Part shown: positions 50,300-63,053 of the stretch, piece after piece
Numbering within the stretch: the first letter of the stretch is position 1
Layout: every line of letters starts with the position of its first letter
Source: Dioscorea cayenensis subsp. rotundata
Lineage: Eukaryota > Streptophyta > Magnoliopsida > Dioscoreales > Dioscoreaceae
DNA length: 64,000 nucleotides
Reading direction: 5' to 3'
NCBI RefSeq assembly: GCF_009730915.1
Contig: NC_052475.1
Location: 17,577,430 to 17,641,429, forward strand
Notes under the pieces: model-generated
What the model was told of the DNA's origin: nothing
What the model saw: the letters and a program-made list of their open reading frames with translations, nothing else
The model's database searches: none
Translations under genes and position numbers: made by a program

Positions 50300-53173
50300 C
50301 TAGTCATACCTTTGGTAATAAGTATAGCCTGCAAACCCAAGCCCTCCAACAGCAACAAGCCCAACAAGAACAAAGAAAGCAACAAGCCATTTGGTCATTC
50401 CACTATGCTCATTGTCATCCAGATCATTATTGCTGAAGTCTCCACAACTCATCAAATTGCAAGATTCTTGCCTGGCAGGCTGCCAGCAGAAACAAACCAA
50501 CAGTGAGGAACTAAAAAGTTTTTGCTTATCGAAAGAAGTGAATAACACTGGATGTGTCCATCAAACACGTCTTTTCAATAACACTAAAGCCTATTAATGG
50601 GGGAGGAAAACAATCTAACATGAAAGGATACACACTACTGTGTAGACATATGTCCCAAACTTCTGGTTTGAAAGGGAGAAACATGAAACTGTATGCATTG
50701 AGAGCTCCCCAACTCAAAAGAGCTAGACAGTACACCAATTAAATTAAAGAATTTAAGTAAATATAGAACAAAAAAAACACAGGTGGTCCCACCATAATGA
50801 AGCCACAATCAACTATTTAAGTTATCTCTGAAGCTGCCCTTCCACTGAATTACACCTTCGTAGATCTCAGAAATCCATCCAAAGTAATCTCACAGCAAGC
50901 TTATTGAATTTCTAATGCCTATGGACTGCGTGAGAGTTTTCCAAATAATGATTCACAATAAAAAAACAATCATCTAAAAAAGGAAGCATTTATGGCCCTA
51001 AACAACTTTTACTCACCATATCTTCAACAGAACACCGACTATCATCTACAGCATAATGTTTGATGGACATATCTTCCATGCTCCCAAAGCAGCCCACATC
51101 TCTATAACGAATTCCACCATCGCAGGGAGATGAACATTTCATCCATGGCCCAGCAATCCACTTGAAAATTTCTGCAAGAGATAGATATAGTTTATAAACC
51201 AATAATCAATTTCTTAAAAGGGAAAGACTTGTGCAGGTTCAAAAAATTAAATCTGCCCATGGAAAATTTAATAAGAAATCCAAAGTAATTATCAATTAAG
51301 AATTACATTCTCTCAGACAAATTAGCCACTCCAAAGTAACTTTCCTCTTACTGAAACATAGGGAAGATACAGGAGACTGATGAGCGAAATCAAACAAGAA
51401 TTCAGGTGTGTAAGTGGCATGTGCCATTTAATTTCAATATATCATATGAGTATATATTACCTTGGGGTTTCAACTGCATCGCCAATTCAGCACCTGTTTT
51501 ACAATAACCCAGTTTGCTTTTATTATCAATGAGGTAAGGCTCAGAGCAATCTGTGCAGCATATGTACTCATCACCAAAGTCAATTTTGTTGTCACAACTT
51601 GAACATCTATCTGTTGCTCTTGGTCTTTCTGGTGAATGGAAAAAAAGATTACATGTACTTCATTAGTTTCTATGATGCACTGTGGAAGAGGGAATAAATG
51701 CTGTTGATTTTAAGTAACATCCAGTGGTTTGAAAAAGTTGTAATGATTAGCAGAATATGTAGGAAAGCAAAGATATGACATGCATGGTAAATAAAAAAGA
51801 AAGATTGCCTTTAATAGATAAAAGAGGAACACATCATGTTTGTTATCATTTAAAAAGATTAAACAAAAAGGGACGATGGTGATACATAAGAGAACTTTTT
51901 CCCAGAAAAAGTTTGCCATAAAGTATAGTTGATGCGACCTGGTAATGCAATTAATACATGAAGCCTAGTACAATTTCTTTACATAGACAAAATAAAGCTA
52001 TAGAATGAAATATACGGCTCAATGCCACTTCCTCACCAACTAACAGCATTATAAAAATAGATGAAGGAAGAAACTGATGCAAGCTAAGACCATAGGAATA
52101 TGAAGGCTTGATTGTTTGTTTTAGTGCACTCATTTAAAATCTTCTCGCTTGGACATTTGTGAGAATCAACACAATAAGTGTGCTCTTCTTTTACAAGGAT
52201 AGGGTAATTACCAACGTCTCTGAGCTCAAGCATCTTCCATGTGAATAATTGTTAAACTCATAAGTCTCACAAAAATATAAGCATATTGAAACTAGAGTTC
52301 ACTATATTAAAGAAGCTGAAAACTAAATGTGAGAATTTGATATTGCCACTGAGTAATCTATTTCATGTGCATTTTGAGTGAGCAAAAATTCCAGCTTACC
52401 AGGTTTGCAGCAATGGAAATATGTATGAAAGGGAAGACATGGTGCATAAGTTGGCTCTCGACATAGGCCCTTGCAGTCACCTGACTGATCAGCGATGACA
52501 TGACCGGCACCACATCCTCCAAACCATTTGCTTTGGCAGGATTCAGTCCAATAGCATCCTACAAGTTAAAAGTCCATCAAAAATGAGAAAAGACAAAAGC
52601 TAGATAATCCACGAGACACCCATAATTAGATATACAACATGATTGGAACTGTCAGTTCAATTCTGGGAAACAAAAATGGAAACCAATCAAAGAAGTATCG
52701 AAAAAAGATTTAAAATAAAATAACACGCCTAGACTTAAATGAGTAAGCTTCCTTGTAAAATCGAATATTCTCTAATGTATTTTACATTCTAATAATATAT
52801 TAAGCCTGTATGAAGAAGGTGAGGTTTAATAACAGTTTACTAGTGCACAGTTTGTCATTTTATTGGCCTTATGAGCATAAGGTTATCATTCTACACTTCT
52901 ACGTGGCCTCATGAACTTGGCAGAGCTCCTGAATCAAACATACATACTATTAGAAACCAAAAATCAGATTTTTCTGGTGACTGTTGTTGGATTCTCAATG
53001 AATTCTTTGAACAAGTGATTCATTTAGTAAGCAATGCAAAATGTAGTCTGAAAACCAGAACATAAAGCTTGAGGTCTCATCCTACATTACATGGAGATCC
53101 CTGCCATTGCTATTCCTACACAATGATTAACCTCAGCTGCCATACCTTCCTATATTGTTCAAATTTCCACAAG

Positions 53174-53215
<42 letters not shown>

Positions 53216-53625
53216 TCGGCTGATTACACTCTGAAAAATAAACTAAAATAAAATAACTTCTCTCAACATCATATAATATATATATATTTATCATTGACCA
53301 ATAATTATACAGTTCACCATCCCCAAAAGAGATGAAAATTAGAAGAAAAATTAAAAAAAGGGAGCAATGCAAAGCTCCAATTCTATAAGCCTCAGATCTC
53401 CATCAGAAGCGAGTACAAGATTTCACATTTCAGGTCAATCAGTTGATAGGATGAAATCAATTACTCAAGCAACAGAAAATTAGGGTTCATCGGCTTACCG
53501 TGGTCTACGAGATCGACAGAAGACAAGGCAGAGAAGGGAAAGACGAGCGCAATGAGGGCTAGGGCGAGGAGCGGCCACTGCGACCGTGAAGCCATCTCCC
53601 ACCCGCTCTGAACTCTGCTTCTCAT
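50300..53625 (-). CDS. Small type I membrane protein with thrombospondin type-1-like domain, 5 exons
   Basis: Exons 53625-53499, 52558-52400, 51628-51461, 51171-51017 and 50479-50300; all GT-AG, total 262 aa. A second ATG at 53595 (MASRSQWPLLALALIALVFP) starts directly before a clear signal peptide and may be the true start. The lumenal/extracellular part is Cys-rich: CYWTESCQSKWFGGCGAGH, CKGLCREPTYAPCLPFHTYF, CSSCDNKIDFGDEYICCTDC, then GPWMKCSSPCDGGIRYRDVG..C...C...QESCNLMSC, with the W/CS.PC.GG.R...C spacing of a TSP1 repeat. One transmembrane helix (TKWLVAFFVLVGLVAVGGLG) and a short YTYYQRYD tail end the protein. I know no function; an apoplast- or lumen-facing disulfide-rich receptor-like or adhesion role is inference. 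Reading through the last exon donor-like site to a stop gives a multiple of three. Confidence 0.8.
53177..53213. repeat. (AAC)n microsatellite
   Basis: About 12 AAC units in intron 1 of the TSP1-like gene. Confidence 0.9.
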
Positions 53626-53639
53626 CTTCCTGACATCTA

Positions 53640-54432
53640 TTTTTCATTTTTATTTTTTTCCGTATTTTTACAGTAAAAACCCTCCTTTTGTAATAATTTG
53701 TTCTTGTTTGTGATTTAATTATGCTAATTTGTTTTTGTCTTTTGCTCCCTTTCCGCCCAATATGAAATCATGCAAATATATCATATTATTTTACTTTAAC
53801 CACACTAGAGGCAGGGTCAAAACATGCAGCCAAGGAGGAACATTATAGTATTTAAGACTAAAATTAACACTTTTTTTTTTTTTTTGGATAAAGTACTAAA
53901 ATTAACACTTACCCAAATTCTTGGATATTATATTTATATATATATATTGATAAAATGTGCAACTCATACTATTTAGTATTTACACTAATCACCCACATGT
54001 ATAGTGAAATTTGAACAGTTGACCTCATTTGGAGGATATTATAAATCATAACAAAGACAAGAAGAATGGAACTTTGGCCAGTTACTTCTTACTTGTAAGA
54101 ATTGAACAAATCTTTCTTTACATATTCAATCAAAACGTATTGATACTTTATCTACAATTCTCAACTTATCTGCAATTCTCAAAATAAAAAAGCAAAAAGA
54201 AAAATTCTTGTCAGTGATTCTTTCCGTTTTAAAATTGAATAGGAATATTACAAACATGACGCATTGAGACAGAAACTCTTTTTAAGAGTTTTTACAGTGT
54301 TAGGATAGTTACCACCAGCTTTGATCTTTGCTATCCTTCAACAAGAACTAGCTTCAGTGATTCTGAGTATTCGCTCTCTGTTGTGCTTATTTAAGAACAC
54401 CTTCAAAAGATCACAAGGCGATCTATCAAAGA
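53640..54432. other. Intergenic, no gene seen
   Basis: Between the TSP1-like gene start and the AKT1 stop codon; contains the likely AKT1 3' untranslated region and TSP1-like promoter. AT-rich, no other signal. Confidence 0.5.
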
Positions 54433-57400
54433 TTAAGAAGTTCTTACATCATATTGACATTGCATTGTGTCATCCATGATCCATCCATCAGTAACCAGAA
54501 GAAGTTCATCACCATCTCTAATGACATTTATATCATCAATCTCCGCTTTATCTTTTGAGAGAACTTTGGTAGGAATAACACCAAATTTTTTCGAACCAAG
54601 TTCGAGTAACTCTTTGAGTGATCCAGGCAACAGAACTAGTTTTGTGGCAATATCACTTCTTTCTGGACAGCAAATAGCAATACGTGCAGGATTGCGATGG
54701 TAAACACTAGTAACATTAGCATATCTCGAAGGTATCATGGATGAGAGCGCAGCTCCATCGTTATTAGAATGTGCAGCTGACATGATACCGAACAGAGAAT
54801 TGTGGAAGTTGTTGGTCTTGTGCAGGTGATTGTCTTTTATTGCAGAAAAATTTCCAGATTGAGGTGTGTTATCACAGTAGGAATGCCGGATTGAAGGCTC
54901 GCTATTGAACTTTCCGACTAATCGGTGGTGGACCGCAGATGAATTGCTTGCAGGGAAGTCATAGTTATTGCTTGATTTCTCTGCTTCGAATAGAGCTTTT
55001 ATTTCGTCATGGCCTTGTTGATCTGCCAGAGTCCGGGGAGTCCAACCGTCGATGTCTGGCCAATCGATGTCGGCTCCTTGCTCTAATAAGAACTTGACCA
55101 CTTGTACATTCCCTTCGCAAACCGCAAGGTGTAAAGCAGTAGTGCTATCCTTCCTCGGAATGGTAACATTGCCTCCGTATCGAACTATATTCTTGAGAAG
55201 CTCTAAGCTGTTCTGCTCAGCAGATATGCATGCAAATAAGCCAATGTCACCGGCTGAGAGATTTGCACCGTTGTCTATCAGTAACCTCATGACCGCATTG
55301 TGCTTCCCAAGTATTGCTTCCCACAAGGGAACACTACCGTCTGAATCTGTGCATTTCAAACGTAATAGGGCTATATTACAATGACATGAACAGTTTTAAC
55401 ATTACAGGATGAAGATCAGCTATTTTAAATTATTTCTTAGAATATCAGGTTGGAATCTGGTTGTTCAAACATACACATCACCCAGGAATATGTCATATTT
55501 GTGGGCTCCTATGGACTAAGGATGCTATGAGGTTGGTATCCGGTTATTAAACTATTGTTTCATGGGCAGACAAGTTATGTGCCATAATATTTTTTGATAA
55601 TGAGGACAAAACTGGGAACTATCTGAAGTCTTGGTTTTGATTCCTGTGGTCCGATTACTCCTGGTAAAAGACTCAACAAGATTGAGTTAAAGATCAAGTG
55701 ATAGTGCAATTCTAAGTTGAATTATGATATTGCGAAAAGTTGATGAAACTAATGACTGAACATGCTATGTGCAACGTTTGATTATTAGTAAAAAGATTTC
55801 CGTTTTGCCAGTCAGCCATTTCAAAAGGTGATGAGAAGCTAACAGTGAGAAGCAGTTATCAAACAATGGTTCAATTCAGCAGAATTAAAGATTTGCTAAA
55901 GTTTGCTACATACCTTTGCTGTTAGGATCTGCCCCATAATCTAGCAGGAGAAGAACACAGTTCTCACTTCCTTTAGAAGATGCTATATGCTGGAAATGGC
56001 AAACAAGACGATGTTACATTCGAGTACTTCCTTCACATGGAGATATGCTGAGGTGTAAGTAGAAGTTCTTTACCAGTGCTGTGCGCCCATTGTTATCTGA
56101 TTCATTAGGATCTAAACCGCGTCTAAGAAGCTGATTCAACAAGAGATCATCTCCTCTAGTTGCAGCAAAACATAGAGTCAGAGGTAAGTCCAACCGACCC
56201 CGAGCAAGCATGTTTTCGGTCTCTCTCAAGACACCTTCCATTATAGGGTCCTTCTGATCTTTCAAATGCTATCAGAATAGAATATATGAAAACCATCAAT
56301 AAGCACAAACCATAAGAACATAACTGACAAACGCTACATAATACAAAAGAAAACAAGAAAGAAATATATCTGAGAAATTTCAGATCAGATCTGGGTGTAC
56401 CTGAAGAAGATTGTTCATGATTATGGTTCCATCTCCAACATTTGATTGAACAATACTAAGGAATGTAGTACGATTTAACCGCAACAACTGGCACAATTTT
56501 TTGGTTCGGATTGTAAATAGTTGTGGCCTATAGCAAAGTACCCCAATCTCTCCAATAAGGTCACCTGTCCTCGCCTCATGAACAACCTGCAAGGCATCCA
56601 GTGGTCAATAAAAGAAAGATTTCATTTCCCTGCTTGGATATCTGGAGTATTACTTAAGGAATGCTCAAAATTTGGTAGCAATTCACACTTGCCTGCTCAA
56701 TTCCATTCTTGTGATCAATAAAATCCTGCAAAGGTAAGAGCAGTTTTAATAATATGAACACATGCAGAAGAATTTGTAAGAAATACTGAGTAATATTCAA
56801 TGAATTTTCATTACCACACTGCCTGTCACCAGAATATAGAAGTCTGTTGGTGCTTCATTCTGCAAAATCACATCTTCCCTCGGAGGAAAATACTCGGCTT
56901 TCATCTCAGACACCTTCAAATATATTAAAAAACTACATGATTTTAAAGGAGAAACACAGCTAGAATAGAAGGCTGAGTGAAGCTGAGAAAACAAAAATAG
57001 AAAATAAAAAGTGGATGCCTTACAAGTTGGAAGAGTAGATCATTTGATACACCCTTAAACAAGTAGACCTTGAGCACAAGAGAATAAAACAGGTAATGAG
57101 AGATGCTGGACCTAATGGCTTTCGGAAGAGCATCAAGAGTCTCTTGCTGTTGAAGACCCTCTGAGTCTGTCCTAAACTTTAAACACAAGTGTGCTAGCAT
57201 CTGATCTTGCAGCCGAATCGGGAGTTGGTTTCTTTGCGCAAAACTTGAGGCAGCTTGAATCGTGTCCCTCTGCAATGAAAAGCAAAAAAAAATCAGTAAC
57301 ATTTGTATGCAAAGCGATTTAAAAGTATCGGCATAAGAATGTATCTATTTTGGTTTAATTTCAAGGAACTTACAAATTTCCTAGTTCTGCTAGTTCCGTG

Positions 57401-58601
57401 AACAACCAAGTTGGTCATATTTCCGATCAAATACGCCGTCAATCCAAGATTAAAGAGCATGTAGACAATGTCAAAAATCATCTCCCTTGTATTTTGAGCA
57501 TGCAAATCTCCATAGCCAACAGTTGTAAGAGTGGTGATTGACCAATACATTGATGTTACATATCTAATCCACAAGCTTCTCTCAAGAAAATCAGGCATGG
57601 AAGCTCCAATCCATGTCATTTGAGGATCATGATACCTCGCTGCGAGAAGATAATAGAAGCATCCAGCACAGTGAACAGCAAATAAGGTCACCTGCAGAAT
57701 CATCAAAACTAAATGAATAAGGTATTCAAAGAAAAGTAATAGCATGCCAACAAGCAAATTGCAAGTTAAACATTACTTACACAAACAAGTTTGGCGCATC
57801 TGACCCAGAAGTAGTTAAAATTCCTGTCTTTCTCTAATCTGTCAATTCAAGGGCCAGGAAGAAGGATATGCTTCAGATTCGTTTCATTTAAATAGAAAAT
57901 GGAATTTTTCCTGCTCAATCAAAGTCTAAGCAGTAGTATGGAAACAAATGATTGTATACAGGGGTCAATAAAGTAACACGGACAACACCAACCATGAAGG
58001 TAAAGAGCAACTTCATAAAGAACAAAGAGAAAATGCTACAAAATTGCATAGTGTTCAAGAACTAATATGAGAAAGAACTACTGAAAGTTCTCAAGATTTT
58101 AATGAATCAATCACAATGAAAGAGAAGAGCCATACCGAGCAAAGAGTGAGCTGACTCTTCGAAGACGCCAAAGCCGGAGCATATTAAAGAATCCATAGTT
58201 CCTGAGTTTTGAAGGCAGAATCTTGCGAGCAAACTCTGATGGAACCGTCGAGGCAATATCCAAAAGAAACCAGCTACTAGTGTACCTCCAAGCAATCTGT
58301 TTTGGGCTGTCTATGAGAAGATAAGTTGTTCTATCCAGATAGGCCACAAAGAAGGTCAGGATAATATCAATTGCAAAGAATCCATTGACAACATTATCTG
58401 CAGCAGCAAGAGCTCCCTTTGGCTCCTCAATAAACCCAAATTCAAATGGAGATACCCAAGCAGAATAGATGACCAAAAGAATCAGAAAAGTCTCCCACGC
58501 CCTACATACAAAACCAGTACCCAAATTACTTGTACTTCTGCTCAAAATTGATGCTCTGCTCAGTCATAATGCAAAACATGCTTTGTATTCATTAATCTTC
58601 T

Positions 58602-58632
<31 letters not shown>

Positions 58633-59238
58633 GAAGGCAAAACATGCTTTGTATTCATTAAAGAAGAAGAAGAAGAAGAAACTAAACACTTTCATATATC
58701 CCTCCAGGCTCCAGTATTAAAAGAGCACCAATCTGTGAATATAGTCTCCAAAACCCAAGCTTTTGGAGGAATCCATGTCCAAGTTAATTTTTTTTATTAT
58801 TATTATTTTAACGAGAAATTAATAAGCCGAAAGGCTAAAACATTATAACTTTCAAACGTCATGCAAAATCATCTCTTTATCACTTACAATAAGTTAATAG
58901 AGAGGAAGAGAGAACAATAACACCGAAGTAGCACCGCCATTGGCGTTAAAACCAAACAGAGAACGATAAAAATCACAAATTTCTTTAAAAAAAAAAAAAA
59001 GAGAAGAAAAAAACAAAATCAAAAACGGAAAAGAAGAGGACAAAGAATACCTGTAGCGGCGATCATAAGGGGAAACGATGAACTTGCGGAGCTTGACTCT
59101 GCGATTGCTTCTGGCGCCAAGAGAAGGCAAAACCCCACTGGAGAGGCTGTAATGGCTTCCATCCCGAGAAAGCTCCGTCTCCATCTCACGTCCACACATC
59201 GCCCGCATATTGAAAACCCTTCTCTTCCCTTCTACCAT
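54433..59238 (-). CDS. AKT1: AKT1-type Shaker inward-rectifying K+ channel, 11 exons
   Basis: Exons 59238-59051, 58501-58136, 57838-57781, 57691-57374, 57269-57024, 56913-56815, 56725-56693, 56586-56401, 56268-56074, 55989-55914 and 55346-54433; 892 aa. The in-frame ATG at 59208 (MRAMCGRE) aligns with the Arabidopsis AKT1 start, so the ten extra residues may be untranslated. Order: [20 protein letters not shown] before S1, S4 with [17 protein letters not shown], pore [10 protein letters not shown] (about 260-266), C-linker, cyclic-nucleotide-binding domain (about 385-500), ankyrin repeats ([39 protein letters not shown]), and a KHA domain ([28 protein letters not shown]) at the C-terminus. 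AKT1 channels mediate K+ uptake at the plasma membrane of root cells and are activated by CIPK23-CBL phosphorylation. Exon 7 (33 bases) is followed by a GC donor (CAG/GCAAGT). No lesion seen. Confidence 0.95.
58571..58682. repeat. (GAA)n tract with duplicated 24-mer in AKT1 intron 1
   Basis: The 24-base string gcaaaacatgctttgtattc(atta) occurs at 58571-58594 and 58637-58660, each followed by an AAG/GAA-rich run. This is a local 66-bp tandem duplication that expanded through the trinucleotide tract. Confidence 0.85.
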
Positions 59239-59299
59239 CCCTAATCCCTCTCCTATAAGCCTCAATCCCAACCCCCCGATCCCAACAAGGCAACAACAG

Positions 59300-61419
59300 A
59301 CCCCCCTTATAGAACAATAACAACGAAAACAATTATATCACCAAAGAAACTCAACCCAGATACACTCCAATCCGCCATGGCCAAAGCTTCACAAGAGAAA
59401 GCAAACATCTCGGACTCTCTCCACGCCATTGCCATCTTGCTCGCGCGAGGTTTATATGCTCTTCGTTGCCGCTTCGTTGAGCTAGATTAGTTTAAACGCG
59501 AAAATACGAATATACCCTTCATGTTCATCAAGTTCATTTGCCTATATCCTCGCGATCTACTAAGGGTATTTTAGTTATTTCAGTTGAGTAGTTTGTTGAA
59601 CGACAGTGCACGCATGCCAATATTGGCACTAGATCCTACAAATTATAATATACCTGAAATCTTTATATATATATATATAATATTTATATGTAATTATATA
59701 TTATATTTTATATATATATATATATATTCCTTTAAAATAAACAACATCAAGCTCTTGCAAAAAACGTATGTTTTAGTTTAAAAAAAACACTTAAATTACC
59801 AAAAGAGGGACATGCAAAAGGCGAAATTAAGTGTACAATAGAGAGAATAGTGATGGATCTAATGGATATAAACCCTAGTTCAAACTCTGGATCTTTTTGT
59901 TTGGAGATTACTTAGGAACAAAGAAAGTGGCGGAAGCATACCTGCACTTGAATCCATTGATTACGATTGTGGTTCTTCTCACTGATTACACACAGAGAGG
60001 GAAGATGGAAACCTTAATTCAGAAAACCTAATTCTGAATCTCAATTGTTGCATGCTCAGGGTATATCCACACATTTAAAATTAGATAAATAAGACCAAAT
60101 TCAAACTTGAATCAGATCACAATTTGGGTCCATTCAAAACTTGAATATAATAAGATATATACAATTATAAACATTAGTTGTGTACGTCTACACAACTTAT
60201 GCACATAAGTCCTTATATCCCTACATATTATGTGGTCCACAACCCAACAAATAGAAGAAGTTTTTTTTGGATAATATATTAGAAGAAGTTCAAAATATAT
60301 AGAAGCAAAATCCATTAATCATGAATAAATGACGCACAAATAATCATGAAACTCTAAGCTCAAAAATGGAATCTTTACTCACAGCGGATTGGAGAACTCA
60401 AATAATTGGCTCAAGAAGGCTTAGTAGGATCACTTAGCAACATATATAGCCAATATATATATATATATATATTAATATAAATTTCCAAGCATTTTATGTA
60501 AAAAAAGATTTAGGATTAAGGTTAAATTTACGTAAATTCCACCCAATTTTCCCTATAGTCTTTTTTTAATAAAACTGGATTTATCTATTTAAAAAAAAAT
60601 TATGCAAATCTCTTCATATTTAATTTCATATGAAAGTCCGAAAATTGCTCATATATTGTATATTAATCTTTATTTTAACTTTTTAAAATTACATATTTTT
60701 TGTAGGGCATACATCTAGATTTTAATTAATTATAAATTTTATCTCTAACTAATATAAATATTGATTTTTTATTTAATATTCGAGGATAAAAGTAAATGGA
60801 AGTCAATATCGTGGTAGCGCATTCTTTTATCTAATTATAATTTAATAATTAAAATTGTTTTTTAATATATATATATATATATATACAGTAGATTTCATAA
60901 TAAAGTTTGAATGATAATAATAATTAAAATATTAAAATCGGATCTCCCACTCACACAATAATATATCATATGTTATAAGTTGTGTAAGACTACTTTCATA
61001 GACAAAAGTATTTTCCAATAATAATATCAGTTATAAAATTTATTTCTAAATAAATTCTTATATAAAAACTCAAAATATTTCAAGAGACAAAAGTTCTACA
61101 TTAGCTTGTACACATAAGCCTAGATTTCATTCGATATAAATTATAATTTTTAAATTACTTTATTTAAACCCGAAATAATTCAATGCACATGAATCAACTT
61201 TTTTGTTTTTGGAAAAAGTACATGAATCAACTCAAATACTAATACAGAACTATTTCACTAAATATCTATTTTACATTATTTTTCCATCTTTAATGTTTGA
61301 AGTTTCAAATCAGATTCAACTCTCCATTGTTTTAATGACACCTATGCTGCTAATCCTCACCACATTTCAAAAATATCTACAACATTTCTTTTCTTATGAT
61401 GCAATCAAAATCTAGCTCA
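59300..61419. other. AKT1 upstream region and AT-rich spacer
   Basis: The first few hundred bases are the likely AKT1 promoter and leader. The remainder is AT-rich with (TA)n runs at 59663-59725, 60451-60471 and 60867-60885 and a possible LINE 3' relic near 60562. No gene seen. Confidence 0.45.
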
Positions 61420-62419
61420 NNNNNNNNNNNNNNNNNNNNNNNNNNNNNNNNNNNNNNNNNNNNNNNNNNNNNNNNNNNNNNNNNNNNNNNNNNNNNNNNN
61501 NNNNNNNNNNNNNNNNNNNNNNNNNNNNNNNNNNNNNNNNNNNNNNNNNNNNNNNNNNNNNNNNNNNNNNNNNNNNNNNNNNNNNNNNNNNNNNNNNNNN
61601 NNNNNNNNNNNNNNNNNNNNNNNNNNNNNNNNNNNNNNNNNNNNNNNNNNNNNNNNNNNNNNNNNNNNNNNNNNNNNNNNNNNNNNNNNNNNNNNNNNNN
61701 NNNNNNNNNNNNNNNNNNNNNNNNNNNNNNNNNNNNNNNNNNNNNNNNNNNNNNNNNNNNNNNNNNNNNNNNNNNNNNNNNNNNNNNNNNNNNNNNNNNN
61801 NNNNNNNNNNNNNNNNNNNNNNNNNNNNNNNNNNNNNNNNNNNNNNNNNNNNNNNNNNNNNNNNNNNNNNNNNNNNNNNNNNNNNNNNNNNNNNNNNNNN
61901 NNNNNNNNNNNNNNNNNNNNNNNNNNNNNNNNNNNNNNNNNNNNNNNNNNNNNNNNNNNNNNNNNNNNNNNNNNNNNNNNNNNNNNNNNNNNNNNNNNNN
62001 NNNNNNNNNNNNNNNNNNNNNNNNNNNNNNNNNNNNNNNNNNNNNNNNNNNNNNNNNNNNNNNNNNNNNNNNNNNNNNNNNNNNNNNNNNNNNNNNNNNN
62101 NNNNNNNNNNNNNNNNNNNNNNNNNNNNNNNNNNNNNNNNNNNNNNNNNNNNNNNNNNNNNNNNNNNNNNNNNNNNNNNNNNNNNNNNNNNNNNNNNNNN
62201 NNNNNNNNNNNNNNNNNNNNNNNNNNNNNNNNNNNNNNNNNNNNNNNNNNNNNNNNNNNNNNNNNNNNNNNNNNNNNNNNNNNNNNNNNNNNNNNNNNNN
62301 NNNNNNNNNNNNNNNNNNNNNNNNNNNNNNNNNNNNNNNNNNNNNNNNNNNNNNNNNNNNNNNNNNNNNNNNNNNNNNNNNNNNNNNNNNNNNNNNNNNN
62401 NNNNNNNNNNNNNNNNNNN
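61420..62419. other. Assembly gap (1000 N)
   Basis: Exactly 1000 N. The round length suggests a placeholder of unknown true size. Open frames spanning it are artefacts. Confidence 0.99.
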
Positions 62420-63053
62420 ATGAGATGATGACACTAGACCCCCAAGGCCACCGGGTGTTGGTGAACCTTGGGGGGGTTTTATCATGTATTTTGGATGATT
62501 ACTTGTTAATTCTATGCTTGGGTATGTTTGAGATCTAATCCATTGTTTTCATGCTAAGTGTTACACCAAGGAGAAATCCGTAGCTCTTTTATGAATGATG
62601 CATGTAGATGTGACTTGCTCGCATGTATTTGGTCATGAATGGATTAGAAGGGATACTTGTATCATCACGAGAAATTGGGTGTTTGGTAGCCCTCCATGTA
62701 GGTTTAATCCAAAGAAGAGTAGGTTTATTCCTAAGCGAGATTTCCTTGTACTTAATGCAATCGTAGGGAATGTAGATTTGGAAGAAATTCCTATCTATGT
62801 TCAGTATGGAATTAGGGTTCAATCGCGAGAAATTGGGGTTGTTCTAATCTTGGAATCTCATGGTCCAATTTACCCTTGCATCTTTAAATCATCATCCATG
62901 TTGCATGATAACCCCTCAAGGGGATCCACATCCATAGGCCTTTGCACTTCATTGATTCTCTTGCTTGCTTATTTCTTGTTCTATCTAATTTGCTAGCAAA
63001 TCTTGTGTTTAGTTTTATTTGTATTTAGTAGAGTAAATCCATCACTTAAGATC
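62420..63053. other. Unassigned, probably retroelement-derived sequence
   Basis: A plus-strand open stretch at 62595-62996 matches no family I know. Its position next to the gypsy fragment and the gap suggests LTR or untranslated retroelement sequence, but I cannot show an LTR. Confidence 0.3.

Noticed and set aside
53177-53213. Short repeat array that could be mistaken for a CRISPR or satellite
   Set aside because: It is a simple (AAC)n microsatellite inside a plant intron, with no spacers.
61396-62538. Long open frames on both strands across 61.4-62.5 kb
   Set aside because: They exist only because N bases contain no stop codons.
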